Positions 35,701-45,878 of a stretch of 64,000 nt of DNA are shown here, in pieces. A program made the position numbers and the translations under genes. Origin of the DNA: Streptomyces scabiei 87.22 (GTDB lineage: Bacteria; Actinomycetota; Actinomycetes; Streptomycetales; Streptomycetaceae); the NCBI RefSeq assembly GCF_000091305.1, contig NC_013929.1:2356001-2420000 (forward strand), in the 5' to 3' direction. The notes beneath the pieces are model-generated. The model was given only the letters and a program-made list of their open reading frames with translations, was not told the DNA's origin and made no database searches. The stretch's first letter is position 1. The number at the start of each line of letters is the position of its first letter.

Positions 35701-36542
35701 TGGGCATGTACGGGCACTCCAACCAGGTCGCCCACCACGCGATCTACATGTACGACGCCGCCGGGCAGCCCTGGAAGGCCCAGGAGAAGGTGCGCGAGGT
35801 GCTCTCCCGGCTCTATGTCGGCAGCTCCATCGGCCAGGGCTACCACGGCGACGAGGACAACGGCGAGCAGTCCGCCTGGTTCCTGTTCTCCGCGCTCGGC
35901 TTCTATCCGCTGGTGATGGGCAGCGGCGAGTACGCCGTCGGCTCCCCGCTGTTCACCAGGGCGACCGTCCATCTGGAGAACGGCAGGGACCTGGTGGTCG
36001 AGGCTCCTGAGAACAGCGCGCGGAACGTGTACGTCCAGGGGCTGAAGGTCGACGGCAGGCCCTGGACCTCGACCTCGCTGCCGCACTCGCTCCTCTCCCG
36101 GGGCGGCACGCTGAGGTTCGCCATGGGCCCGGAGCCGTCCCGCTGGGGCACCGGCGAGAAGGCGGCCCCGGTGTCGATCACGAAGGACGACAGGGTCCCG
36201 GCGCCCCGCTCGGACGCCGCCCGGGGCGAGGGCGCGCTGTTCGACGACACCTCCGCGACCAAGGCGTCGGCCGGGACGGTGCCGCTCGCGGTACCGGCCC
36301 GCACGAAGGCGGTCCGGTACACGCTGACCTCGGCAGGCCGGGACGAGGCCCCGACGGGGTGGACCCTCCAGGCGTCGGCCGACGGCGGCACCTGGAGGAC
36401 CCTCGACAGGCGCTCCGGTGAATCCTTCGCCTGGGACCGCCAGACCCGGGTCTTCTCGATCACGGCCCCGAAGGCGTACGACCACTACCGCCTCGTCCTC
36501 GACGGCACGGCGACGCTGGCGGAGGTGGAGCTGCTGGCCTGA
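32745..36542 (+). CDS. Secreted GH92 family alpha-mannosidase with carbohydrate-binding domains
   Basis: An exo-acting alpha-mannosidase family (calcium-dependent, inverting) that trims mannans or N-glycans outside the cell. 1265 aa. The Sec signal peptide MRHGRGFTLALGAAAFALVV ends near residue 30. Residues about 80-220 form an F5/8-type C (CBM32-like) domain (ENLVDGEPGTKWLTF). The GH92 N-terminal beta domain covers about 400-600, and the helical catalytic domain about 620-1100, with YADLMTGTSSDVAFADAYVK, GVIHEMTEARDVRMGMYGHS and the acidic motif DEDNGEQSAWFLFSALGFYP. A second discoidin-like domain is at the C-terminus. ATG 32745 follows AAGGAGGG. The MITE supplies or displaces its promoter. 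Confidence 0.9.
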   Translation: MRHGRGFTLALGAAAFALVVASQGAAVALPDRPAAGEREFGSSFEPDDPAPDWLSTTDTAPDGSPRASGVDGGYTTGIPGDITDRVTDVRASGENTSGGEVKENLVDGEPGTKWLTFQPTGWAEFDLDRPAEVVTYALTSANDAETRDPKDWTLRGSTDGKEWKTLDTRSGESFGQRFLTKSYDVPAGAVAAYRHFRLDITGNNGASMITQLADVRFSTGGGQAPAPKEMLSLVDRGPSGSATAKAGVGFTGARALGYAGRHTAQGRAYAYNKIFDVDVTVERNTELAYRIFPSMAAGDLDHDATNVSVDLVFTDGTSLSELGAVDGHGFPLSPRGQGTAKVLYVNQWNDVVSRIGSVAAGRTVDRIVVAYDSPEGPARFRGWLDDVTLRVRAPEPPKAHLSDYAVTTRGTNSGAGFSRGNNIPATAVPHGFNFWTPVTNAGSLSWLYDYARANDADNLPTLQAFSASHEPSPWMGDRQTFQVMPSAAAGTPELSRSARALAFRHENETARPYYYGVRFENGVRAEMAPTDHAAALRFTYPGDDASVLFDNVTDQAGLTLDKDAGIVTGFSDVKSGLSTGATRLFVYGVFDAPVTDGGSAGVKGHLRFDAGEDHTVTLRLATSLIGLDQAKDNLRREIPDGTAFGTVKNRARAQWDRILGKVEVEGATPEQLTTLYSSLYRLYLYPNSGFEKVGSKHRYASPFSPMTGPDTPTRTGAKIVDGKVYVNNGFWDTYRTTWPAYALLTPGQAGRMADGFVQQYKDGGWTSRWSSPGYADLMTGTSSDVAFADAYVKGVDFDAETAYEAALKNATVVPPSPGVGRKGMAASPFLGYTSTDTHEGLSWALEGYLNDYGIARMGRALYRKTGERRYAEESAYFLDRARNYVRLFDEKAGFFQGRDAEGAWRVDSSAYDPRVWGYDYTETNGWGYAFTAPQDSRGLANLYGGRGGLARKLDTYFATPETASPDLVGSYGGVIHEMTEARDVRMGMYGHSNQVAHHAIYMYDAAGQPWKAQEKVREVLSRLYVGSSIGQGYHGDEDNGEQSAWFLFSALGFYPLVMGSGEYAVGSPLFTRATVHLENGRDLVVEAPENSARNVYVQGLKVDGRPWTSTSLPHSLLSRGGTLRFAMGPEPSRWGTGEKAAPVSITKDDRVPAPRSDAARGEGALFDDTSATKASAGTVPLAVPARTKAVRYTLTSAGRDEAPTGWTLQASADGGTWRTLDRRSGESFAWDRQTRVFSITAPKAYDHYRLVLDGTATLAEVELLA

Positions 36543-36546
36543 CCTC

Positions 36547-36584
36547 GGCCGGGGCCGGGAGCGGCGACGCACCCGGCCCCGGCC
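36547..36584. terminator. Bidirectional terminator between GH92 and monooxygenase genes
   Basis: A perfect 13-bp stem, GGCCGGGGCCGGG and CCCGGCCCCGGCC, starting 5 bp after the GH92 stop. The flanking genes converge. Confidence 0.8.
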
Positions 36585-36611
36585 GCCGGCAGGCCGGGGC
36601 CGGCCGGGCCC

Positions 36612-37685
36612 TCAGCCCACCCGGCAGGGCAAGGTCGTCGCGGGATCACCTCCCGGCCCCTGCACCACATAGCCGAAGGTCGCGGTCTTGCCCGGATCCA
36701 GCGCCCCGTTCCAGTTGGCGTTGTGCACCATCACGTTCTGTCCGTTGTAGGTCGCGCTGCCGCTCCAGAGGCTGTCGACCTTCTGCCCGGCGGGCAACGT
36801 CCAGTCGACCATCCAGCCGAGCATCGGCACATCGCCGGTGTTGGTGACGACGACCTCGGACTGGTAGCCGCCGGACCAGCTGCCCGTCGTACGACGGGTG
36901 GCGGAGCACGTACCCGGCACCGGCTCGCTGGGATTGCCGGGCTGCTTGATGCCGGTCACCTCGCCGTTGCCGCCGTCGAAGACGATGTCGGAGCAGGAGT
37001 AGAAGGTCTCCTGGCTGTCGGAGCGCTGCCACACCATGTAGATGAGGTGGCGGCCCGACTTGTTCGCCGGCAGCTGGCCCCGCCAGGAGTAGTTGGCCTC
37101 GACCGTGCCCGGACTGCCGTTCAGCGGCGGGTGGTCGACGCTCAGGAAGGGCTGCGCCTCCAGGTCGTTCCAGGTGAGCGTCTTCGTCGGGTCGAAGCCG
37201 GGCTTGGTGATGTAGGCGTAGAACCAGCCCGGGTGCGCCGCCCATGCGTTGTAGGAGAAGTCGATGGTCGCGCCGGAGGTCAGATGGGTCAACGGCCAGT
37301 CGGCGCTGGGGGTGTTGAAACCGGTGAAGTTGGTGTTGCCACCGCTGCACAGCTGGCCGTCCGGGACGAAGCCGCGGGTGCGGCCGGCGCCGTCCGAGCG
37401 GAGCACCGAGAACCAGTTGTAGAAGGGTGTCGTCCCGCTCACCTGCTGGGCGGAACGGCACGCCGGGTTGATCGGCTTGATCTCACCGGTGTCGGTCAGC
37501 GCGTCCTGCCAGCACAGGAACGTGCGGCTGCCGGGTTTCATGGGCGTGCCGTGCGCCTCCGCCTTGCCGCTGCCGGCCGTGACGACCAGGCCGAGGGCCG
37601 GGATCGTGGTGACGAGGGCGAGCAGCACGAGCAGGAGTGCGTGGTGGCGTCGGGGCAGCCTTAATCGAAAATTAGTCATGCGCAT
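36612..37685 (-). CDS. Secreted lytic polysaccharide monooxygenase (AA10) with C-terminal CBM2
   Basis: A copper enzyme that oxidatively cleaves crystalline cellulose or chitin. 357 aa from ATG 37685, which has AAGGAG with an 8-nt spacer. The signal peptide runs to AEA, so the mature protein begins with His45 (HGTPMKPGSR), the first ligand of the copper histidine brace. The second ligand is the His of NAWAAHPGWF. The AA10 domain spans about 45-235. After a short Pro/Ser linker, a CBM2 cellulose-binding domain (about 250-357) shows Trp-rich motifs (GSWSGGYQSEVVVTN, MLGWMVDWTLP). A perfect CebR-type box upstream argues for regulation by cellulose-derived sugars, and hence a cellulose-active enzyme. 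Confidence 0.93.
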   Translation of the reverse strand: MRMTNFRLRLPRRHHALLLVLLALVTTIPALGLVVTAGSGKAEAHGTPMKPGSRTFLCWQDALTDTGEIKPINPACRSAQQVSGTTPFYNWFSVLRSDGAGRTRGFVPDGQLCSGGNTNFTGFNTPSADWPLTHLTSGATIDFSYNAWAAHPGWFYAYITKPGFDPTKTLTWNDLEAQPFLSVDHPPLNGSPGTVEANYSWRGQLPANKSGRHLIYMVWQRSDSQETFYSCSDIVFDGGNGEVTGIKQPGNPSEPVPGTCSATRRTTGSWSGGYQSEVVVTNTGDVPMLGWMVDWTLPAGQKVDSLWSGSATYNGQNVMVHNANWNGALDPGKTATFGYVVQGPGGDPATTLPCRVG

Positions 37686-37848
37686 GACAGATGCTCCTTG
37701 CATGTACGGCCGGGAGGTGGGGGACGTGCGCGTGCCGGTGCAAAGGTGCGGATGTGCCGGTGTGCGGGTGCGCGGTGCCCGTGCGCGGAGCGTGGTGCGG
37801 GGTGGGAGCACCGGTCCGGGCACGACGGGTTCCGGTCCGCCGCGCACA

Positions 37849-37862
37849 TGGGAGCGCTCCCA
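37849..37862. promoter_or_regulatory. CebR-type operator upstream of the monooxygenase gene
   Basis: TGGGAGCGCTCCCA is a perfect 14-bp palindrome identical to the published CebR operator consensus as I remember it. CebR is the cellobiose/cellotriose-responsive LacI-family repressor of cellulolytic genes in Streptomyces. It lies about 164 bp before the start codon, plausible for a promoter-proximal operator. Confidence 0.8.
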
Positions 37863-37943
37863 CCCCCACCTACTCCGGAAGCTAGCGCGGAGCGCCGCGC
37901 TTGTAAACGGCTGCGGGCGCCCTCTGTCGCCCGCGAGGCCGCC

Positions 37944-38438
37944 TCAGGTCACCGGACCCCGCGTCCAGCGGCGTTCAGTGCGCCGGCGCACGTCGGCCAG
38001 CAGTCGGCGGGTGAGCTTCGCGTGCGTTCCGCTGCCCAGGGCGAGGAGGCGGTAGAGACCGCCGGCGGGGCCCGGGAAGACGGCGTGGGTCTCCGCGCGC
38101 AGGCGGACGTGGTCCGGGCCCTCCGCGTCGAGATGGAAGGTCCAGGTGTAGGAGGAGAAGCGGTGACGGCCCAGGAGGGTCAGCTGCCGGGACGGGACGG
38201 CGGCCGCCGTGCGGAAGCCGGGGAACGTCGTCGAGCCCGCCACGGGCGGTCGCGGGCCGGAGGCCGTGTGGTCGGCGCAGCCCACCAGCTTGGCGTAACG
38301 GACCGCGGCGGGACGGGAGAAGGCCCAGTCGAGCGTCTCTGCGAGGCCCCACCAGGCGTCGTCAGCCGTCGCCTCGATGAGGACGGTGTGCTCGTCGACG
38401 AACGGGAGGGGGGCACTGCGCCGCATCGGTGCATTCAT
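37944..38438 (-). CDS. SRPBCC/START-like hypothetical protein
   Basis: 164 aa from ATG 38438 (MNAPMRRSAPLPFVDEHTVLIE). The pattern of N-terminal strand (EHTVLIEATADDAWWGL), helices, then long antiparallel strands (FSSYTWTFHLDAEGPDHVRLR), and a C-terminal amphipathic helix (AKLTRRLLADVRRRTERR), is typical of SRPBCC-fold ligand-binding proteins. There is no catalytic motif, membrane segment or signal peptide. It lies downstream of aconitase on the same strand but is separated by a terminator. Function unknown. Confidence 0.65.
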   Translation of the reverse strand: MNAPMRRSAPLPFVDEHTVLIEATADDAWWGLAETLDWAFSRPAAVRYAKLVGCADHTASGPRPPVAGSTTFPGFRTAAAVPSRQLTLLGRHRFSSYTWTFHLDAEGPDHVRLRAETHAVFPGPAGGLYRLLALGSGTHAKLTRRLLADVRRRTERRWTRGPVT

Positions 38439-38534
38439 GGGCCCAAGTCTTGGCCCTCCGGTCCCGGCACCGCCAGGTTTCCGCCCGGCGGGTCTGCGGG
38501 CCGACGGAACCGGGCCGGTGTCGGGCACGGCGAA

Positions 38535-38567
38535 GGGCCGCACCCCCGCCGTGCGGGGATGCGGCCC
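38535..38567 (-). terminator. Terminator downstream of aconitase
   Basis: GGGCCGCACCCC pairs with GGGGATGCGGCCC with one bulge, about 22 bp after the aconitase stop on the transcribed strand. Confidence 0.65.
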
Positions 38568-38588
38568 TCGACCGCCCTGCCGGTCCGC

Positions 38589-41393
<2,805 letters not shown>

Positions 41394-41435
41394 GTACCCC
41401 TTACCGGGGTGGCGGCCGAGGTGCGCCTCGGCAGA

Positions 41436-41453
41436 TATCTCGATGTCGAGATA
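41436..41453. promoter_or_regulatory. Perfect palindrome upstream of acnA
   Basis: TATCTCGA (41436-41443), a TG spacer, then TCGAGATA (41446-41453). A strong operator candidate of the MarR/TetR type, about 130 bp from the aconitase start. Confidence 0.6.
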
Positions 41454-41511
41454 ACAGTAGTACATGGGCGCGGGCTGGTCATGCCCGGCCCGATGTGGCG
41501 TGCGCCAATCT

Positions 41512-41585
41512 CCGGGCGCACTCCCAGCGTCCACCGGGCGTCATCCCAGCGTCCATCGGGCGCCATAACACCGCCCACCGGGCAC
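41512..41585. repeat. 22-bp tandem repeat, about 3.3 copies
   Basis: Units start at 41512, 41534 and 41556, plus a partial unit at 41578. Units 1 and 2 (CCGGGCGCACTCCCAGCGTC and CCGGGCGTCATCCCAGCGTC, then CA) differ at three positions; unit 3 is more diverged. It lies between the aconitase and VOC promoters. Confidence 0.7.
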
Positions 41586-41662
41586 CTCGAAGCCGCGAAC
41601 GGGCGACCGCCGGGTGGCCTGAGACACCGCCGGGGGCACCGCCGGGGGCGTCGCTATTTGCG

Positions 41663-41692
41663 TTGCACGGCGGTTTCCCGGGTTCCTAGCAT
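41663..41692 (+). promoter_or_regulatory. Sigma-70-type promoter for the VOC gene
   Basis: TTGCAC (41663-41668) and TAGCAT (41687-41692) with an 18-bp spacer, reading toward the VOC-family gene 71 bp downstream. Confidence 0.55.
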
Positions 41693-41762
41693 GGGGGGCC
41701 TCATGGGCACGGGGACGAGCCCGGTGCGCGGCCGTGAGTCAGCGGATCGGAGATCCCCCGAC

Positions 41763-42485
41763 ATGACCTCCCACCTGCACGCACTCTGTTTCGACGCGCA
41801 CGACCCCGCCGGTCTGGCGCGGTTCTGGGCCGGCGTGCTGGGCTGGGAGACCACCGACGACCCCTACGGCGCCGTCGCGCTCGCCCCGGCCGACGAGAAG
41901 GGGTTCCGGCTCCGCTTCCTGCCGAGCCGGGAGGAGAAGACCGTCCCCAACCAGATGCACTTCGACCTCACCAGCCGGTCCCCGGAGGACCAGCGGCAGG
42001 TCGTGGCCAGGGCGCTCGCCCTCGGCGGCCGGCACATCGACATCGGCCAGCTCCCGGAAGAGGGACACGTGGTCCTCGCCGATCCCGAGGGCAACGAGTT
42101 CTGTGTCATCCCGCCGGGCAACGCGTTCCTCGCCGGCTGCGGCTTCGTCGGCGCCCTGGCGAGCGACGGCTCGCAGGAGGTCGGGCACTTCTGGAGCCGG
42201 GCCCTCGGCTGGCCCCTGGTCTGGGACCAGGACGAGGAGACCGCGATCCAGGCACCGCACGGCGGCACGAAGATCACCTGGGGCGGTCCGCCGCTGGCCC
42301 CGAAGACCGGGAAGTACCGCCTCCACTTCGATCTCGCCCTCCCCGCCGACGGCGACCACGGGGCGGAGGTCGACCGCCTCGTCTCGCTCGGCGCCACGCG
42401 GATCGACATCGGCCAGGGCGACGTCGACTGGGTGGTGCTGGCCGACCCCGACGGCCACGAGTTCTGCGTACTGCCGCCCCGCTGA
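41763..42485 (+). CDS. Two-domain VOC (glyoxalase/bleomycin-resistance fold) protein
   Basis: 240 aa from ATG 41763. Two consecutive VOC domains (about 1-115 and 120-240) share the same framework: HALCFDAHDPAGLARFWAGV and FVGALASDGSQEVGHFWSRA at the starts, and VVLADPEGNEFCVIPP and VVLADPDGHEFCVLPP at the ends. This is an internal duplication. His/Glu positions that could hold a metal are partly present (MHFDL, LHFDL), but the substrate is unknown. Such proteins range from enzymes to drug-binding proteins. Confidence 0.85.
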   Translation: MTSHLHALCFDAHDPAGLARFWAGVLGWETTDDPYGAVALAPADEKGFRLRFLPSREEKTVPNQMHFDLTSRSPEDQRQVVARALALGGRHIDIGQLPEEGHVVLADPEGNEFCVIPPGNAFLAGCGFVGALASDGSQEVGHFWSRALGWPLVWDQDEETAIQAPHGGTKITWGGPPLAPKTGKYRLHFDLALPADGDHGAEVDRLVSLGATRIDIGQGDVDWVVLADPDGHEFCVLPPR

Positions 42486-42601
42486 CGCGCACTCCCGAGC
42501 CAACACCCCGCACGGAGCGCGCAGTTGCCGTCGCACGACAGGGATGCGCGCCGCCGGGCGGGGTACCCGGTCCGTGTCATGTAGTCGGGAGGGAGGCACA
42601 C

Positions 42602-42799
42602 ATGCCGCTCACGTTCCGCAAGAGCTTCCGCATCCTGCCGGGTGTGCGACTGAACATCAACAAGCGCTCCTGGTCCATCACCACCGGAGGCCGCAACGGC
42701 CCCCGCCACACCCACAGCAGCACGGGGCGCCGTACGACCTCGATGGACCTGCCCGGCCCCTTCGGCTGGCGCCGTACGCGCAACGCCCGGCGCCACTGA
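42602..42799 (+). CDS. DUF4236 domain-containing small protein
   Basis: 65 aa, strongly basic. It begins MPLTFRKSFRILPGVRLNIN and continues with a Gly-rich stretch, as expected for DUF4236 (a short beta-rich domain). The usual C-terminal variable region is reduced to a Trp/Arg tail. ATG 42602 follows GGGAGGGAGG at 42587-42596. Function is unknown; homologues are scattered among bacteria. Confidence 0.75.
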   Translation: MPLTFRKSFRILPGVRLNINKRSWSITTGGRNGPRHTHSSTGRRTTSMDLPGPFGWRRTRNARRH

Positions 42800-42874
42800 G
42801 CCGCATCACGCGACTGACACCACATCACCTGAACGGCCCCTCGCCACACCCCCACAGGCCCCCCAAGAGGTGCA

Positions 42875-42891
42875 ATCTCATATCTGAGATA
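42875..42891. promoter_or_regulatory. Palindromic operator overlapping the murA promoter
   Basis: ATCTCA (42875-42880) and TGAGAT (42885-42890) flank TATC, and TATCTGAGATA (42881-42891) is itself a perfect dyad. GATAAC (42888-42893) looks like a -10 hexamer placed 8 bp before the ATG. The following sequence has no ribosome site, so the mRNA is probably leaderless. A protein bound here would block transcription. Confidence 0.6.
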
Positions 42892-42901
42892 ACCTCGCCT
42901 C

Positions 42902-44431
42902 ATGGCAGACGACTACCTCGAACGCATCGGCAAGCTCATCCGTGACGCAAGGCAGCACCGCGGCTGGACGCAGTCGCAGTTGGCGGAGGCTCTCGGTACG
43001 AGTCAGAGCGCGGTGAATCGTATCGAGCGCGGTAATCAAAACATCAGCCTTGAGATGATCGCCCGAATCGGTGAAGCGCTAGACAGCGAGATCGTCTCGC
43101 TGGGATACGCGGGTCCGATGCATCTGCGGGTGGTCGGCGGGCGTCGGCTGTCGGGTTCGATCGACGTGAAGACCAGCAAGAACGCGTGTGTCGCGCTGCT
43201 GTGCGCCTCCTTGTTGAACAAGGGGCGCACAGTGCTGCGCAGGGTGGCCCGCATCGAGGAGGTGTACCGCCTCCTGGAGGTGCTCGGCTCCATCGGCGTA
43301 CGCACCCGGTGGATCAACGGCGGTGTCGACCTGGAGATCGCGCCGCCGGCCGCGCTGGACCTCGCCGCGATCGACGCGGACGCCGCCCGCCGCACCCGCT
43401 CGATCATCATGTTCCTCGGCCCCCTGCTGCACCGTATGGACCACTTCACACTGCCCTACGCGGGCGGTTGCGACCTGGGGACGCGGACGATCGAGCCGCA
43501 CATGATCGCGCTGCGCCGGTTCGGCCTCGACATCACGGCCACCGAGGGGCTGTACCACGCCGAGGTGGACCGGTCGGTCACCCCCGGCCGGCCGATCGTG
43601 CTGACCGAGCGCGGGGACACGGTGACGGAGAACGCGCTGCTGGCCGCCGCCCGCCACGACGGTGTGACGGTCATCCGCAACGCCTCCTCCAACTACATGG
43701 TCCAGGACCTCTGCTTCTTCCTGGAGGCGCTCGGCGTTCGGGTGGAGGGCATCGGCACCACCACCCTCACCGTGCACGGAGTGCCGCACCTCGACGTGGA
43801 CGTCGACTACTCGCCCTCCGAGGACCCGGTGGAGGCGATGAGCCTGGTGGCCGCCGCCGTCGTCACGGAGTCCGAACTGACCGTGCGCCGGGTGCCGATC
43901 GAGTTCCTGGAGATCGAACTGGCGGTCCTGGAGGAGATGGGCCTCGACCACGACCGCTCACCGGAGTACGTCGCCGACAACGGCCGTACCCGCCTGGTGG
44001 ACCTCACCGTCCGCCCCTCGAAACTCCAGGCGCCGATCGACAAGATCCACCCCATGCCGTTCCCCGGCCTGAACATCGACAACGTCCCGTTCTTCGCGGC
44101 CATCGCCGCCTCCGCGCAGGGCCAGACCCTCATCCACGACTGGGTCTACGACAACCGCGCGATCTACCTGACCGACCTCAACCGCCTGGGCGGCCGGCTC
44201 CAACTCCTCGACCCGCACCGGGTGCTGGTCGAGGGCCCCACCCGCTGGCGCGCCGCCGAGATGATGTGCCCGCCGGCCCTCCGTCCGGCCGTGGTCGTCC
44301 TCCTGGCGATGATGGCCGCCGAGGGCACGTCGGTGCTCCGCAACGTCTATGTCATCAACCGGGGTTACGAGGACCTGGCGGAACGCCTGAACACGGTGGG
44401 GGCGCAGATCGAGATCTTCCGGGACATTTGA
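42902..44431 (+). CDS. murA: UDP-N-acetylglucosamine 1-carboxyvinyltransferase with N-terminal XRE-type HTH
   Basis: The C-terminal ~430 residues are an EPSP-synthase-fold MurA, which transfers enolpyruvate from PEP to UDP-GlcNAc in the first committed step of peptidoglycan synthesis. The active-site Cys (about 190) is present in YAGGCDLGTRTIEPH, as are SKNACVALLCASLL and the C-terminal Arg-containing loops. Residues about 5-65 are a Cro/C1-type helix-turn-helix (RGWTQSQLAEALGTSQSAVN, RIERGNQNISLEMIARIGEA). At 509 aa it is longer than plain MurA (about 430), and the extra length is this DNA-binding domain. From memory, Streptomyces carries such a second MurA (SCO5998 position). A palindrome right at the start suggests autoregulation. 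Confidence 0.92.
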   Translation: MADDYLERIGKLIRDARQHRGWTQSQLAEALGTSQSAVNRIERGNQNISLEMIARIGEALDSEIVSLGYAGPMHLRVVGGRRLSGSIDVKTSKNACVALLCASLLNKGRTVLRRVARIEEVYRLLEVLGSIGVRTRWINGGVDLEIAPPAALDLAAIDADAARRTRSIIMFLGPLLHRMDHFTLPYAGGCDLGTRTIEPHMIALRRFGLDITATEGLYHAEVDRSVTPGRPIVLTERGDTVTENALLAAARHDGVTVIRNASSNYMVQDLCFFLEALGVRVEGIGTTTLTVHGVPHLDVDVDYSPSEDPVEAMSLVAAAVVTESELTVRRVPIEFLEIELAVLEEMGLDHDRSPEYVADNGRTRLVDLTVRPSKLQAPIDKIHPMPFPGLNIDNVPFFAAIAASAQGQTLIHDWVYDNRAIYLTDLNRLGGRLQLLDPHRVLVEGPTRWRAAEMMCPPALRPAVVVLLAMMAAEGTSVLRNVYVINRGYEDLAERLNTVGAQIEIFRDI

Positions 44432-44438
44432 TACGACG

Positions 44439-44497
44439 ATGCCGCCGCACCCCGTCTGACCTGCGGTGAAGCGGGTCAGGAAGGGGTGCGGCGGCAT
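44439..44497. terminator. Long terminator hairpin at the chromosome-island boundary
   Basis: A perfect 15-bp stem, ATGCCGCCGCACCCC (44439-44453) and GGGGTGCGGCGGCAT (44483-44497), with an inner CTGACC/GGTCAG pairing. It ends murA. The direct repeat TGGGACTT (44501 and 44513) follows. The attachment site of the neighbouring integrase is expected in this gap (44432-44577). Confidence 0.75.
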
Positions 44498-44577
44498 CTG
44501 TGGGACTTCTCTGGGACTTTGCGCCTGGGGCGGGCTCCTACGGGCCGCGTTCCAGTCGGGCTGCCGTCCGGCTGCGG

Positions 44578-45825
44578 CTACGCGAAGATCGCGTCGATGG
44601 CCGCGGTGCCCCGTGCACCAGCGCGGGGCAGGAAGTGGGAGTACTTCCGCAGCGTGAACCCGGGGTCGGAGTGCCCCAGCCAGCGTGCCAGGGAGACGAC
44701 CGATTCGCCAGCCTCCAGTTCCTCGGAGGCGTAGAAGTGGCGCAGGGCGTGGAAGCCGTGCTCCCGGGACGGCTCCCACACGCGAGTACCGTCGGTGCTG
44801 CCCTCGTCCAGCGGTGCGATCACGCCCGCCGTGGCCAGAGCGGGCTTCCACACGTAGGAGTTGAGGTAGTTCCGGTTGATGGCCTTCCGCTCGCGTCCCG
44901 TCACCAGGAGGTTGTAGGTCCTCGGCCGCCGGTGTTTGGCTTCCACCGGCGTCTTGGCCGGAGTCGGGTCGTCCCATGGCAGCGTGACCGGTACCGGCGC
45001 GAACTGCACCACGTGCTGCCGGATGGCCCGGGCGACGCTGGCCGGCAGCGGCACGTCGCGGACCTTGCGGCCCTTGGGAAGCGCGAAGCACAGTTTCGCC
45101 CGCACCATCTTGACCTGCCGCCGGACGTGCACGACTTCCTTCTCGAAGTCGATGTCGTCCGTCGAGAGACCGAGCGCCTCCCCTTGGCGGAGCCCGAGAC
45201 CTGCTCCGATCACGAGGAGGAGTCGGTAGCGATCCGGCAGGGCCTCCCGTACCGCCAGGACCCGTTCGGGCGGCCATGCTTCGACCCTGCCGGGTGCGGC
45301 GGCCGGAGGGCCGACCGTGCTGGACCGGCATGGGTTACGTCCGAGGCGGCGATCCTCGACGGCAGCCTGGAGGATGCTGGAGAGCGTCGCCCAGACCAGA
45401 CGGATGGAGGTCGGACCGAGGTCTTTCTCCATCCGCTTCTTCCAGTGACGCAGGACTTCCGCGCCGATGGCGTTGAGCGGCTGAGCCCCCAGGTGGGGAA
45501 CGATGTGCCGGCGTACCCTCTGCTCGATCCGTTCGATCGTGGACGGGTCACCGCTCTGGGTGGGCCACCAGTGGGTGGCGATGTAGTCCTTGAGGGAGAT
45601 GGCTCCATCGCGTGGATCGACGAACTCGCCTCGGCGTGCGTCGGTCTGGGCCTGAGCGAGCCAGGTCTTGGCGTCCTGGAGGGCGTCGAAGGAACGGTCC
45701 TTGACGCCGGGGATGCCCTTGACTCGGTAGCGGGTGCACTTGCCGTACATCGCGGTGCGGTCGCGCTTGCCGGTTTTCGGATTCGGGCGCTTCTTCAACC
45801 ATCGGTCTTCTATGTAGCCGGCCAG
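44578..45825 (-). CDS. Tyrosine recombinase (integrase 1)
   Basis: A site-specific integrase of the phage/ICE type. The N-terminal arm- and core-binding domains cover about 1-170 (SLKDYIATHWWPTQSGDPST...). The catalytic domain holds the Arg in LGLRQGEALGLS, the HxxR box in HGFHALRHFYASEE and the tyrosine in LGHSDPGFTLRKYSHFLP. I propose a CTG start at 45825: AAGGAG (45832-45837 on the complement) is 6 nt upstream, and the resulting N-terminus AGYIEDRWLKKRP looks like that of other Streptomyces integrases. An in-frame stop lies shortly upstream; the only other start is TTG 45798, without a ribosome site. Its 3' end points at the murA boundary, where its att site should lie. Confidence 0.88.
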   Translation of the reverse strand: MAGYIEDRWLKKRPNPKTGKRDRTAMYGKCTRYRVKGIPGVKDRSFDALQDAKTWLAQAQTDARRGEFVDPRDGAISLKDYIATHWWPTQSGDPSTIERIEQRVRRHIVPHLGAQPLNAIGAEVLRHWKKRMEKDLGPTSIRLVWATLSSILQAAVEDRRLGRNPCRSSTVGPPAAAPGRVEAWPPERVLAVREALPDRYRLLLVIGAGLGLRQGEALGLSTDDIDFEKEVVHVRRQVKMVRAKLCFALPKGRKVRDVPLPASVARAIRQHVVQFAPVPVTLPWDDPTPAKTPVEAKHRRPRTYNLLVTGRERKAINRNYLNSYVWKPALATAGVIAPLDEGSTDGTRVWEPSREHGFHALRHFYASEELEAGESVVSLARWLGHSDPGFTLRKYSHFLPRAGARGTAAIDAIFA

Positions 45826-45878
45826 GTGGAACTCCTTGTTGGTGGGGCACGGGGCCGCGTTCTACGACTGGTGGCGCT

